A DNA stretch of 64,000 bases. Origin: CAKVON01 sp902475665. Its GTDB lineage: Bacteria; Actinomycetota; Coriobacteriia; Coriobacteriales; Atopobiaceae. Shown here in pieces: positions 26,728-35,056 of this stretch. The translations under genes and the position numbers were made by a program. The stretch spans positions 372,001 to 436,000 of the forward strand of contig JAWQCY010000001.1 in the NCBI GenBank assembly GCA_036321795.1, in the 5' to 3' direction. The notes below the pieces were generated by a model. That model was not told the origin of the DNA. It saw only the letters and a program-made list of their open reading frames with translations, and made no database searches. Numbering within the stretch: the stretch's first letter is position 1; every line of letters begins with the position of its first letter.

Positions 26728-28395
26728 ATGCTCTCCGATATCGAGATCGCGCAGACAGCCACTCCCGAGCCCATCCAGGACGTGGCGAAGCGCATCGGCA
26801 TCGCGCCCGAGTACCTGATCCCCTACGGTCACGACAAGGCCAAGGTCGACTACAACGTCCTGGCGGGCGACCCCGCCCCCAAGGCCAAGCTCGTGCTGGT
26901 CACGGCCATGAACCCGACCCCCGCGGGCGAGGGCAAGACCACGACCACCATCGGCCTGGCCGACGCCCTCAACCGCATGGGCAAGAACCCCGTGGTCGCC
27001 CTGCGCGAGCCCTCCCTGGGCCCCGTCTTTGGCATCAAGGGCGGCGCCGCGGGCGGCGGCTACGCCCAGGTCGTCCCCATGGAGGACATCAACCTGCACT
27101 TCACGGGCGACTTCCACGCCATCGGCGCCGCCAACAACCTGCTTGCGGCCATGCTCGACAACCACATCAAGCAGGGTAACGCCCTGGGCATCGACCCGAG
27201 GCGCGTCACCTGGAAGCGCTGCGTCGACATGAACGACCGCCAGCTGCGCAACGTCATCGATGGCCTGGGCGGCGTCGCCAACGGCATGCCGCGCGAGGAC
27301 GGCTTCGATATCACCGTCGCCTCCGAGGTCATGGCCGTGCTGTGCCTGGCCACCTCGATCACCGACCTCAAGGAGCGACTGTCCCGCATGGTCGTGGGCT
27401 ACACCTTCGACCGCAAGCCCGTGACCGCCGGTCAGCTCAAGGCCGCGGGCGCCATGGCCGCCCTGCTCAAGGACGCCCTCAAGCCCAACCTCGTCCAGAC
27501 GCTCGAGCACACGCCCGCGTTCGTCCACGGTGGTCCGTTCGCCAACATCGCCCATGGCTGCAACTCGGTCATGGCCACGCGTCTGGCCATGCACTTCGGC
27601 GACATCGCGATCACTGAGGCGGGCTTCGGCGCCGACCTGGGTGCCGAGAAGTTCTGTGACATCAAGTGCCGTATGGCCGGCCTCAAGCCCGACGCCTGCG
27701 TCGTCGTGGCCACCGTCCGCAGCCTCAAGTACAACGGCGGAGTCGCCAAGAACGAGCTGAACGCCGAGAACCTCGACGCGCTGCGTGCCGGCATCCCCAA
27801 CCTGCTGCGCCACGTCTCCAACATGACCGATGTCTTCGGCCTGCCCACCGTCGTCGCCATCAACCGCTTCCCGACCGACACCGAGGCAGAGATCGAGCTG
27901 GTGCGCGAGGAGTGCGCCAAGCTCGGCGTCAACGTTGCCCTGTCCGAGGTCTGGGCCCGTGGCGGTGCCGGCGGCGAGGAGCTTGCCCGCGAGGTCCTGC
28001 GCCTGGTGGAGCAGCCCTCCGACTTCGCCTTCTCCTACGAGCAGGACACCCCCGTCGCCGAGGCCATCGAGACCGTCGCCAAGCGCGTCTACCATGCCGA
28101 CGGAGTCGACTTCACCGTCGCCGCGAAGAAGCAGATCGCCCAGCTTGAGGAGAACGGCTTTGGCAACCTGCCCGTGTGCATGGCCAAGACCCAGTACTCC
28201 TTCACCGACGACCAGCACAGGCTCGGTGCACCCGAGGGCTTCCGTATCACGGTGCGCGAGGTTCGCGTGGCCGCAGGCGCTGGCTTTGCCATCGCGCTCA
28301 CCGGCTCCGTCATGACGATGCCCGGCCTGCCTAAGGTTCCGGCAGCCGAGAACATCGACGTGACGCCCGAGGGTAAGATCGTCGGCCTGTTCTAA
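26728..28395 (+). CDS. fhs: Formate-tetrahydrofolate ligase
   Basis: A 555-residue enzyme that makes 10-formyltetrahydrofolate from formate, ATP and tetrahydrofolate, feeding purine and one-carbon metabolism. The phosphate loop is TPAGEGKTTTTIGLADAL (residues about 65-82), followed by REPSLGPVFGIKGGAAGGGYAQVVPMEDINLHFTGD, the family signature. The end, SVMTMPGLPKVPAAENIDV, is also typical. It is a single gene with its own promoter region and no recognisable ZTP riboswitch upstream. Confidence 0.97.
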   Translation: MLSDIEIAQTATPEPIQDVAKRIGIAPEYLIPYGHDKAKVDYNVLAGDPAPKAKLVLVTAMNPTPAGEGKTTTTIGLADALNRMGKNPVVALREPSLGPVFGIKGGAAGGGYAQVVPMEDINLHFTGDFHAIGAANNLLAAMLDNHIKQGNALGIDPRRVTWKRCVDMNDRQLRNVIDGLGGVANGMPREDGFDITVASEVMAVLCLATSITDLKERLSRMVVGYTFDRKPVTAGQLKAAGAMAALLKDALKPNLVQTLEHTPAFVHGGPFANIAHGCNSVMATRLAMHFGDIAITEAGFGADLGAEKFCDIKCRMAGLKPDACVVVATVRSLKYNGGVAKNELNAENLDALRAGIPNLLRHVSNMTDVFGLPTVVAINRFPTDTEAEIELVREECAKLGVNVALSEVWARGGAGGEELAREVLRLVEQPSDFAFSYEQDTPVAEAIETVAKRVYHADGVDFTVAAKKQIAQLEENGFGNLPVCMAKTQYSFTDDQHRLGAPEGFRITVREVRVAAGAGFAIALTGSVMTMPGLPKVPAAENIDVTPEGKIVGLF

Positions 28396-28427
28396 CCTGT
28401 TGCGACCAGACGCCTTTTGCCTATTTG

Positions 28428-28464
28428 CCACGGCCCGCCTGCCCTTCTCGGCAGCGGGCCGTGG
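28428..28464 (+). terminator. Hairpin downstream of fhs carrying the motif in its top
   Basis: CCACGGCCCGC (28428-28438) pairs perfectly with GCGGGCCGTGG (28454-28464). The enclosed bases include TGCC/GGCA, which extends the stem after a one-base bulge. There is no T run, so termination is possible but not proven. Confidence 0.5.
28440..28453. repeat. 14-base motif copy inside the fhs hairpin
   Basis: TGCCCTTCTCGGCA. This copy is itself an inverted repeat (TGCC/GGCA) forming the top of the hairpin. Confidence 0.7.
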
Positions 28465-28532
28465 CTCGCTTGTCGTGTGGCGGCGAATCGCCAGTTGCGC
28501 CGGCGCGGGATGTGCCCCGCTGGGCGGAGCAT

Positions 28533-28546
28533 CGTATTTCTCGGCA
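28533..28546. repeat. 14-base motif, variant upstream of csp
   Basis: CGTATTTCTCGGCA. A TAGACT -10 (28567-28572) begins 21 bases past its end. Confidence 0.7.
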
Positions 28547-28566
28547 GGCGAGTGAGTTTCATGGGG

Positions 28567-28572
28567 TAGACT
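28567..28572 (+). promoter_or_regulatory. -10 element of the cold-shock gene
   Basis: TAGACT, giving a leader of about 85 bases before the csp ATG. Long leaders are common for cold-shock mRNAs. Confidence 0.45.
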
Positions 28573-28663
28573 AAACCGCGTGGCTGCGCGAGAGCGTGGT
28601 TGCTGTATCGCGCCGCCAGGCGCAATCGTGTTGCCCCGCGGGGCAAAGAAAGAAAGGCACGTC

Positions 28664-28867
28664 ATGGCACAGGGTACTGTTAAGTGGTTCAACCCGGACA
28701 AGGGCTACGGCTTCATCTCTCGCGAGGATGGCGACGATCTGTTCGTCCACTACTCCGAGATCAAGATGGACGGCTTCAAGACCCTGGACGAGGGCCAGGC
28801 TGTCGAGTTTGAGGTCACCACTGGCCAGAACGGCAAGCTCCAGGCTTCCAACGTCCACAAGCTCTAA
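28664..28867 (+). CDS. Cold-shock domain protein
   Basis: A 67-residue single cold-shock domain, an OB fold that binds single-stranded RNA and DNA. Both RNA-binding motifs are visible: KGYGFIS (RNP1) and DLFVHYSEI (RNP2), after the VKWFNPDKGYG start. ATG 28664 follows AAAGAAAGG. A strong terminator follows. Confidence 0.95.
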   Translation: MAQGTVKWFNPDKGYGFISREDGDDLFVHYSEIKMDGFKTLDEGQAVEFEVTTGQNGKLQASNVHKL

Positions 28868-28907
28868 GAGCTGGCCCGAGTCTCGTATATAGATACTTGA
28901 CTTAGCC

Positions 28908-28940
28908 GGGACCCCCGATTCGTTGGGGGTCCCTTTTTTA
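28908..28940 (+). terminator. Rho-independent terminator after csp
   Basis: GGGACCCCC (28908-28916) pairs with GGGGGTCCC (28925-28933), followed by six T. Confidence 0.93.
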
Positions 28941-28953
28941 TTTCGAGAATGCC

Positions 28954-28981
28954 AGGCGAGAAGTGCCTGGCGAGAAGTGCC
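28954..28981. repeat. Tandem pair of the 14-base motif
   Basis: Two adjacent copies, AGGCGAGAAGTGCC and TGGCGAGAAGTGCC, head to tail with no spacer, between the csp terminator and the stop of the convergent HAD gene. No promoter is expected here. Confidence 0.85.
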
Positions 28982-28989
28982 TGCGTCCT

Positions 28990-29790
28990 CTAGCGGCCCA
29001 GGTCGCGCCAGTCACACAGCAGCATGTCCGCCGCCGCGGATACCGCGGGGACGTCCTGCGTCTCGTCGCCCGAGCACACGGCACAGGTGGCCATGCCTGC
29101 CGCGCGGGCGCTCCTGAGCGCGGGCGCGATGTCCTCGAAGGCGACGCATGAGCTCGCGGGCACGCCAAGGCGCCGCGCGGCCTCGAGGTAGATGTCGGGG
29201 TGGTTCTTGTCGCGGGTGACGTCGTTGCCGTAGACGACCGCGTCAAACAGGTCCTCGACGTCGATGCGCGGCGCCAGCGAGCCAAGCACGCGCGAGTCGT
29301 TGGTGGTCGCGAGGGCGCACGGCACGCCGGCGGCGCGAAGCGAGCGGACGTACCTCTCGGCACCCGGGCGAAGCTCCACCAGGCGCGGGTACAGCTCGCT
29401 TCCCATGGCATCCCACTCGCGGCAGATCGCCTCGGGGGTCTCGTCCAACCCGTAGCGTTCGATGACGTACTCGGCGCCTTTGGAAAAGCCGCGCGAGGCG
29501 AGCTCGGCGGACAGGTCGGGCGTCCACTCGATGCCCCGCGACTCCAGAAAGACGTGGTCGACCTGCGACCAGACGTGACCCGACCGTGCGATGGTGCCGT
29601 CAAAGTCGAAGACCGCGGCGCCGAACGAGAAGGGCCACAGCTCGCGTGGCACCTCGCGTCGCGTGTGACCCTCGCGCAGGCCGCCGTTGTTGCCGCCGGC
29701 GCACGCGACGCATCCGGCACAGGCCACGCCATCGGCATGCCCGACGACGCCTGCCGGCACGGGCCCTGCCTTGTGGTGGAGGTTGGACAT
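28990..29790 (-). CDS. HAD-superfamily hydrolase, phosphoglucomutase/phosphatase-like
   Basis: A 266-residue HAD hydrolase. Motif I is VFDFDGTIARSG, motif II is CALATTNDSR, motif III the Lys of TRDKNHPDIYLEAARRLG, and motif IV is CVAFEDIAPALRSA. The motif III/IV spacing and helical cap resemble beta-phosphoglucomutase and related phosphatases; the substrate is unknown. The N-terminal 50 residues are unusual for the family, Gly/Ala/Cys-rich with two Cys-x-x-Cys pairs (VACAGCVACAGG), possibly a metal-binding extension. ATG 29790 follows GAAGGG; an upstream in-frame ATG exists near 29835. Confidence 0.85.
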   Translation of the reverse strand: MSNLHHKAGPVPAGVVGHADGVACAGCVACAGGNNGGLREGHTRREVPRELWPFSFGAAVFDFDGTIARSGHVWSQVDHVFLESRGIEWTPDLSAELASRGFSKGAEYVIERYGLDETPEAICREWDAMGSELYPRLVELRPGAERYVRSLRAAGVPCALATTNDSRVLGSLAPRIDVEDLFDAVVYGNDVTRDKNHPDIYLEAARRLGVPASSCVAFEDIAPALRSARAAGMATCAVCSGDETQDVPAVSAAADMLLCDWRDLGR

Positions 29791-29794
29791 CGTC

Positions 29795-29808
29795 AGCCCT
29801 TCTCGGTC
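29795..29808. repeat. 14-base motif, variant in divergent region
   Basis: AGCCCTTCTCGGTC, overlapping the ribosome site of the HAD gene on the minus strand. Confidence 0.5.
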
Positions 29809-29935
29809 GTTCGCATATGCGGAAAAGTCTAGCATGCGCACGCGATACACTGGGAGACGTATGCAACGAGACGTGCGGCATGCGGCCCCTCGGCGCTGGC
29901 ATGCCGTGCCAACAAAATGCGAAAGGGGAGCCAAC

Positions 29936-31348
29936 ATGGCCGACGAGAAGCTCATGAGCGACGTCGAGAAGTACGTGGACGAGGTCTGGGAGGACGTCGT
30001 CGCCGACATCGACGACCTGATCCAGGTCGAGAGCGTCGAGGACCGCGACCACGCCGCGGAGGGCATGCCCTTTGGCCCCGCCCCGCGCGAGGCGCTCGAC
30101 CGCGCCCTGGCCATGGCGGAGCGCCTTGGCCTCAAGACGACCAACTGCGACGGTTGGATCGGCTTCGGCGACATCGAGGGCAAGGCCGGCCAGATCGCGA
30201 CGATCGCCCACACCGACATCGTGCCCGTCGGTCTGGGCTGGCACTTCGACCCGCTCAAGCTCACCCGCAAGGACGGCTTCCTCATCGGACGCGGAGTGAT
30301 GGACGACAAGGGCCCCTTCGTCCTGTCGCTGTATGCCGCCCACTACCTCAAGCGCCTGTCCGACGCCTCCGGCGAGCCTTTGCCCCACACCCTGCGCTGC
30401 ATCGTCGGCTGCAACGAGGAGACGGGCATGGCCGACGTCGACTACTACCTGGCCCACTACGACGAGCCCGACTTCCTGTTTACCCCGGACGCCGACTTCC
30501 CGCTCATCTGTGGCGAGAAGGGCCGCGTGCAGGCAGCCTTCACCTCTGCCGACCTTACTGGCGGCCGCATCGCCGAGCTCGATGGCGGCACCGTCGCCAA
30601 CGCCGTGTGCGGCCTTGCCACGGCCCTCGTGTCCGCCGACGCCGACGCGCTTCCCGCAGCCGACGCGATCGACGTCGAGGCCGCGGGCGAGGGCATGGTC
30701 CGCCTGACGGCCCACGGCAAGGGCGGCCACGCCTCGATGCCCGCCGGGACCGTCAACGCCATCGGCCTGCTTGTCGACTACCTGCTGGACAACGGCATCT
30801 GCTCCGACGCCGAGCGCGACTACCTGGAGCTCGAGCGCAAGATCATGGGCTCCACCGACGGCTCGACCCTGGGCATCGCCGCGACCGACAAGGTCTTCGA
30901 CCCGCTGACCTGCATCGGCGGCACCGTCCGCACCAAGGACGGACGCATCACGCAGACCATCGACTCGCGTTACCCGAGCTCCATCACCTCCGACGCGATC
31001 GAGAAGGCCCTGCGCGAGGTCGCCGAGGCCCACGGTGCTACGCTCGAGATCCAGAGCGCGACCGACCCGTTCCTCACCGACCCCGACTCGCCCGAGGTCA
31101 AGACCCTCGTCGCGACCTACAACGAGCTCACCGGCTCCGACGGTCACGCCTTCACCATCGGCGGAGGCACCTACGCCCGCCACTTCAGGCGTGCGGCGGC
31201 CTTCGGCCCCAACGACCCCGGCTTCGAGTTCCCCGACTGGGTCGGTCCCGAGCACGGCCCCGACGAGGGCATCGCCGAGTCGCAGCTCAAGCTCGCGCTC
31301 AAGATTTACATCGTGGGCCTGGTGCGCCTGATGGGCCTGGCCGAGTAG
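29936..31348 (+). CDS. M20-family dipeptidase, PepV-like (copy 1)
   Basis: A 470-residue zinc aminopeptidase/dipeptidase of the M20 family. Metal ligands and catalytic residues are visible: His in IAHTDIVPVG, the bridging Asp in GVMDDKGPFVLS, the Glu pair in VGCNEETGMADV, Asp in FTPDADFPLICGEKG, and the final His in GPEHGPDEG. The lid domain spans about residues 195-380. It would release amino acids from dipeptides in the cytoplasm. ATG 29936 follows GAAAGGGGAG. A similar paralogue lies 213 bases downstream. Confidence 0.9.
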   Translation: MADEKLMSDVEKYVDEVWEDVVADIDDLIQVESVEDRDHAAEGMPFGPAPREALDRALAMAERLGLKTTNCDGWIGFGDIEGKAGQIATIAHTDIVPVGLGWHFDPLKLTRKDGFLIGRGVMDDKGPFVLSLYAAHYLKRLSDASGEPLPHTLRCIVGCNEETGMADVDYYLAHYDEPDFLFTPDADFPLICGEKGRVQAAFTSADLTGGRIAELDGGTVANAVCGLATALVSADADALPAADAIDVEAAGEGMVRLTAHGKGGHASMPAGTVNAIGLLVDYLLDNGICSDAERDYLELERKIMGSTDGSTLGIAATDKVFDPLTCIGGTVRTKDGRITQTIDSRYPSSITSDAIEKALREVAEAHGATLEIQSATDPFLTDPDSPEVKTLVATYNELTGSDGHAFTIGGGTYARHFRRAAAFGPNDPGFEFPDWVGPEHGPDEGIAESQLKLALKIYIVGLVRLMGLAE

Positions 31349-31385
31349 GGACGGGCGCAGGCTCCGTCGTAGGGTACGGGCCAAG

Positions 31386-31399
31386 CGTCCTTCTCGGCA
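31386..31399. repeat. 14-base motif between the two dipeptidase genes
   Basis: CGTCCTTCTCGGCA, 38 bases after the first stop and followed by an AT-rich stretch with TAATTG. Confidence 0.8.
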
Positions 31400-31426
31400 G
31401 GCGAATATCCAATAATTGTGGAGAGT

Positions 31427-31457
31427 GGAGGGGTGTCGCCAAGGCGCCCCTCCCTTT
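31427..31457 (+). terminator. Weak terminator between the dipeptidase genes
   Basis: GGAGGGG (31427-31433) pairs with CCCCTCC (31447-31453), with an inner GCC/GGC helix and a TTT tail. Confidence 0.55.
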
Positions 31458-31561
31458 GCCGTTCTACCCCTCCCGCCTGCGGGCGAACGGCGGCATGCAT
31501 GCTTCGCTTCGACTAAAATGCAACTTGTATATTGTTCCCTTCGAGTAACGGGGGTGCCAAC

Positions 31562-32968
31562 ATGGCAGGCGAGCAGCTCAAGCAGGACATTGCCAACTAC
31601 GTCGACGAGGTCTGGGAGGACGTCGTCACCAACATCGACCGCCTGGTCCGCATCGAGAGCGTCGAGGACCTCGAGCATGCCGAGCCCGGCAGCCCCTGGG
31701 GCCCCGGCCCCCACAAGGCCCTGCGCGAGGCCTGCGACATCGCCGCCGAGCTGGGCCTCGAGGCCACCGACTGCGACGGCTACATCGGCTACGCTGACCT
31801 CCCCGGCACCTCCGAGCGTCAGCTCGCGATGATCGCCCACTCCGACATCGTCCCGCTGGGCACCGGCTGGACCGTCGACCCGCTCAAGGTCACCCGCAAG
31901 GATGGCTACCTCATGGGCCGCGGCGTCATCGACGACAAGGGCCCGCTGGTCCTCATGCTCTACGCGGCCCACTACTTCGCCCGCGCCGGCAAGCCTATGC
32001 CCTACACCATCCGCTGCATCATCGGCAGCAACGAGGAGACCTCGATGGGCGACGTCGAGTGGTACCTCGAGCACCAGCCGCAGCCCGCGTTCCTGTTTAC
32101 CCCGGACGCCGACTTCCCCCTGTGCTATGGCGAGAAGGGCGGCTACTCCTGCATCGTGACCTCCGCCGAGCTCGGCGAGGACCGTCGCATCGTCGACTTC
32201 ACGGGCGGCACCGTCGGCAACGCCATCCCCAACCTTGCCGAGGCCACGGTCGTCGCGGACGCCTCCGCCCTGCCCGCGGCAGAGCGCATCGAGGTCAGCG
32301 ACGCCGGCGACGGCCGCGCCCGCATCGTCGCCTCCGGCATCGGCGGCCACGCCTCCAAGCCTGCCGGCACCATCAACGCCATCGGCCTGCTCGTCGACTA
32401 CCTGCTGGACAACAGCATCTGCTCCGACTCCGAGCGCGAGTTCCTCGAGCTCGACCGCATCATGCTGGGCTCCACCGACGGTTCGACCCTGGGCATCGCC
32501 TGCGCCGACGAGTACTTTGACCCCCTGACCTGCATCGGCGGCACCATGCGCACCGTCGACGGTCGCTTCGAGCAGACCCTCGACTCTCGTTATCCGACCG
32601 CCATCACGGGCGAGAAGATCACCGAGACCATCACCGAGCTGGCCGCCCGCTACCACGCCACGGTCGAGTGCGACCTCGACATGGTGCCCTTCGTCACCGA
32701 CCCGAAGTCGGCCGCGATCCGCACCCTGATCGACACCTACAACGAGGTCACCGGCAACTCCGACGAGCCCTTCACCATGGGTGGCGGCACCTATGCCCGC
32801 CACTTCGAGCGTGCCGCGAGCTTCGGCCCGAACGACCCCCACGTCACCAACCCCGACTGGGTCCACGGCGAGCACAGCGCCGACGAGGGTGTCAGCGAGG
32901 ACCTGATGCGCCGTGCGCTGGGCATCTACATCCTGTCGATCGCCCGTCTGATGGAGCAGGAGCTCTAA
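31562..32968 (+). CDS. M20-family dipeptidase, PepV-like (copy 2)
   Basis: A 468-residue paralogue of the preceding gene, alignable end to end. The same ligands are present: IAHSDIVPLG, GVIDDKGPLVLM, IGSNEETSMGD, FTPDADFPLCYGEKG and HGEHSADEG. The start (VDEVWEDVVTNIDRLVRIESVED) and the STDGSTLGIA segment are nearly the same as in copy 1, so this is a tandem duplication that has diverged. ATG 31562 follows GGGGGTG. It has its own promoter region (TATATT near 31527) and terminator, so the two can be regulated separately. Confidence 0.9.
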   Translation: MAGEQLKQDIANYVDEVWEDVVTNIDRLVRIESVEDLEHAEPGSPWGPGPHKALREACDIAAELGLEATDCDGYIGYADLPGTSERQLAMIAHSDIVPLGTGWTVDPLKVTRKDGYLMGRGVIDDKGPLVLMLYAAHYFARAGKPMPYTIRCIIGSNEETSMGDVEWYLEHQPQPAFLFTPDADFPLCYGEKGGYSCIVTSAELGEDRRIVDFTGGTVGNAIPNLAEATVVADASALPAAERIEVSDAGDGRARIVASGIGGHASKPAGTINAIGLLVDYLLDNSICSDSEREFLELDRIMLGSTDGSTLGIACADEYFDPLTCIGGTMRTVDGRFEQTLDSRYPTAITGEKITETITELAARYHATVECDLDMVPFVTDPKSAAIRTLIDTYNEVTGNSDEPFTMGGGTYARHFERAASFGPNDPHVTNPDWVHGEHSADEGVSEDLMRRALGIYILSIARLMEQEL

Positions 32969-33019
32969 GCCTGTATAGCGCCTGGTTCCATAAGGCAAAA
33001 GCTTTATATTGCGCACGAG

Positions 33020-33058
33020 GCACCCGCAGGTCATGGACCTGCGGGTGCTATTTAATTT
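33020..33058 (+). terminator. Strong terminator after dipeptidase copy 2
   Basis: A 13-base perfect stem, 33020-33032 with 33036-33048, loop ATG, followed by TATTTAATTT. Confidence 0.9.
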
Positions 33059-33255
33059 AAGTCGTCAATATCAAATATGGCCATCTCAAGCTCTTATATG
33101 GATATTTCACCTTATTGATTCAGGTATTGATTAGTTTTTGACAGAGGGGTAGGGTGTCGCATCGTGCAACTTCGCTACATGATGGGCACATCCTGGACTG
33201 CCGATTACGAACCCGAGTCGTCTCCCCGCCGGGAGGGACAAAATGGAGGCTACAC
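33059..33255 (+). promoter_or_regulatory. AT-rich upstream region of the surface-protein gene
   Basis: Markedly AT-rich for this window up to about 33145. It contains several -35/-10-like boxes, the clearest being TTGACA at 33138-33143, but no firm pair can be chosen. A ribosome site GGAGG lies at 33245-33249. No 14-base motif is present. Confidence 0.4.
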
Positions 33256-34887
33256 ATGAGTGCCACGTCCGATACCCAGCCGAGTGGTCGTCCCGCCCTT
33301 ATGGTTGCCCGCGGCCTGGTCGCCGCCTGCGCCATTACCGCTGGTCTTCTTGCCGTTCCTACTCCTGCGGCAGCGGCGGAGTGGCTTCAGATTGACGGGA
33401 CCAAGTATGAGTGTGGCACCCGCGTCGCTGCTGAGGATGGTTCCTGGAAGTGGGACGGTGCCAACGTCCTGGAGCTCGATGGTTACAGCGGCGATTCGAT
33501 TGCTGCCGCGGGTAAGCTCGAGATTTCCTGTGCCAGGGAGAACTCTCTCAGCAGCACAGGCGACTTCCAGGGCCAGGCGAAGACTGTCCTCGATGTCGAA
33601 GACGGCGACAGCGAGAAGGCCGACCTTCTCATCAAGGGCCCCGGCGTTCTTCGCGTGAATGCTACCTGTGGTGCCGACAAGACGCTTACTGGAATTACCT
33701 CGAAGGGAGATCTGACCATCTCTGAGGGAACCGTCGAGGTCAAGATGGATACCTGCAACAGTTCTTGGGGCATCCTTTCTTTCGGTAAGATGACGGTAGA
33801 GAAGAACTCGACTGTCAAGGTTGACGGTCGCTGGGCTTCGCCGGACGCGTATGGAAACGGACTTGCCTCGAACAGCGGAATCGAGATTGACGGGTCTCAA
33901 GTCAGTGTAGACAACGAGAGCCTGGGCGAGAATGGCGCCATCGCTTCTTATGGATTCCAGTCGGCGGGTCCCGTCAGCATCCACGATGACTCTCGAGTCG
34001 ACATTAAGGTCAAGGCTGCCAATGCCCTCGGCATCTCTAGCCTAGTTGCTACGGACCCTGCTGGCCCGAGCATCTCTATCGTCGACTCGACCGTTGATGT
34101 TTTTGCAAATTCGACGTCGGACAGCACCGCTGTGACCTTTGGCATTGTTGCCGCGGGCCAGCAGTATCCGAACAAAATTTCGATCGTTCGTTCTACCGTT
34201 ACCTCTGATTCTCCTGGCGGCCATGCGATTGCCGCACTTAACACGGGTACGGCAGACGGAGACGACGAGGCCGCGAACCTGTCGAAGATCGATCTTGATG
34301 GCTGTGAGGTTGTTTTCCCTGAGGGTGACTTCGTCTGTGACCTGAGGTCGAACCTCCTCTATGTCGATCCGGACTCGGGTGAGAGCATGGCCCTGGGTGC
34401 CTATCTGGGCCAGTTCGTCGGCAGCTCCAACACGACGGATGACATCCATGCCTATGGCTCCAGTGATTTCCGCTGGCCCGAGGCCATGGCGAGGAAGGTC
34501 GTCATCAAGCCCCTGCTGGCTCCCGACCCGATGGAGCCCGTCACCCCGGCGGCGCCCGACGTGCCCGAGACGCCGGCCACCCCGGTTGCGCCCGACACCC
34601 CGACGACGCCCGACACCCCCGCTTCGCCCGAGCGGCCCGACACCCCGGCGACGCCGGGCGTCCCTGCCTCGCCCGAGAAGCCCGTCACGACTCCCGTGGC
34701 ACCGAAGCCCGACGCCCCCGCCGCCAAACCGGGGCAGCAGGCCCCCGCGGCTACGCCCGCGGTCGCCGCGCGCCCCGAGCTCCCCGGCACCGGCGACGCG
34801 ACCGCGCCCCTCTCGCTGGCGGCCATGGCCATGGGCGGCCTCGCCTCGCTGCGCTTGGCCATCGCCGCGCGCCGCAGGAATGGGTAA
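33256..34887 (+). CDS. LPxTG-anchored surface protein
   Basis: A 543-residue secreted cell-wall protein. Residues about 1-36 are a signal peptide (LVAACAITAGLLAVPTPAAAA). Residues about 37-410 form a repetitive beta-rich region of short ISEGTVEV, VKVDG and ISIVDSTVDVF strands, suggestive of a right-handed beta-helix. Residues about 425-515 are a Pro/Thr-rich wall-spanning stretch (PDTPTTPDTPASPE). It ends with sortase signal LPGTGD, a hydrophobic segment and a basic tail RRRNG. Sortase would attach it to peptidoglycan; an adhesin-like role is inference. Codon use in the first two thirds is less GC-rich than neighbouring genes, which suggests acquisition or diversification. Confidence 0.88.
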   Translation: MSATSDTQPSGRPALMVARGLVAACAITAGLLAVPTPAAAAEWLQIDGTKYECGTRVAAEDGSWKWDGANVLELDGYSGDSIAAAGKLEISCARENSLSSTGDFQGQAKTVLDVEDGDSEKADLLIKGPGVLRVNATCGADKTLTGITSKGDLTISEGTVEVKMDTCNSSWGILSFGKMTVEKNSTVKVDGRWASPDAYGNGLASNSGIEIDGSQVSVDNESLGENGAIASYGFQSAGPVSIHDDSRVDIKVKAANALGISSLVATDPAGPSISIVDSTVDVFANSTSDSTAVTFGIVAAGQQYPNKISIVRSTVTSDSPGGHAIAALNTGTADGDDEAANLSKIDLDGCEVVFPEGDFVCDLRSNLLYVDPDSGESMALGAYLGQFVGSSNTTDDIHAYGSSDFRWPEAMARKVVIKPLLAPDPMEPVTPAAPDVPETPATPVAPDTPTTPDTPASPERPDTPATPGVPASPEKPVTTPVAPKPDAPAAKPGQQAPAATPAVAARPELPGTGDATAPLSLAAMAMGGLASLRLAIAARRRNG

Positions 34888-34945
34888 GCGAGAACGTGTG
34901 ATTGCTGCCGCTAAATAAGGGCGGGAGAGAAGAGCCGAATTTACG

Positions 34946-34982
34946 AAAAGCGTCCGTGGGACTAAGTTCCGCGGACGCTTTT
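34946..34982 (+). terminator. Rho-independent terminator after the surface-protein gene
   Basis: AAAAGCGTCCGTGG pairs with CCGCGGACGCTTTT with one G-T pair; the flanking A and T runs make it work on both strands. Confidence 0.92.
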
Positions 34983-35001
34983 GCGTCGGCTCGGGAGCAT
35001 C

Positions 35002-35015
35002 GGCACTTCTCGCGA
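35002..35015. repeat. 14-base motif, variant between convergent genes
   Basis: GGCACTTCTCGCGA, between the surface-protein terminator and the stop of the convergent anchored-protein gene. Confidence 0.6.
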
Positions 35016-35056
35016 AGGGGTGGTTCCTGCGGGCGAGGCTTGCGGGGAGCAGATGG

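Noticed and set aside
28954..28981. CRISPR array
   Set aside because: Only two abutting 14-base units, no spacers and no cas genes in the window.
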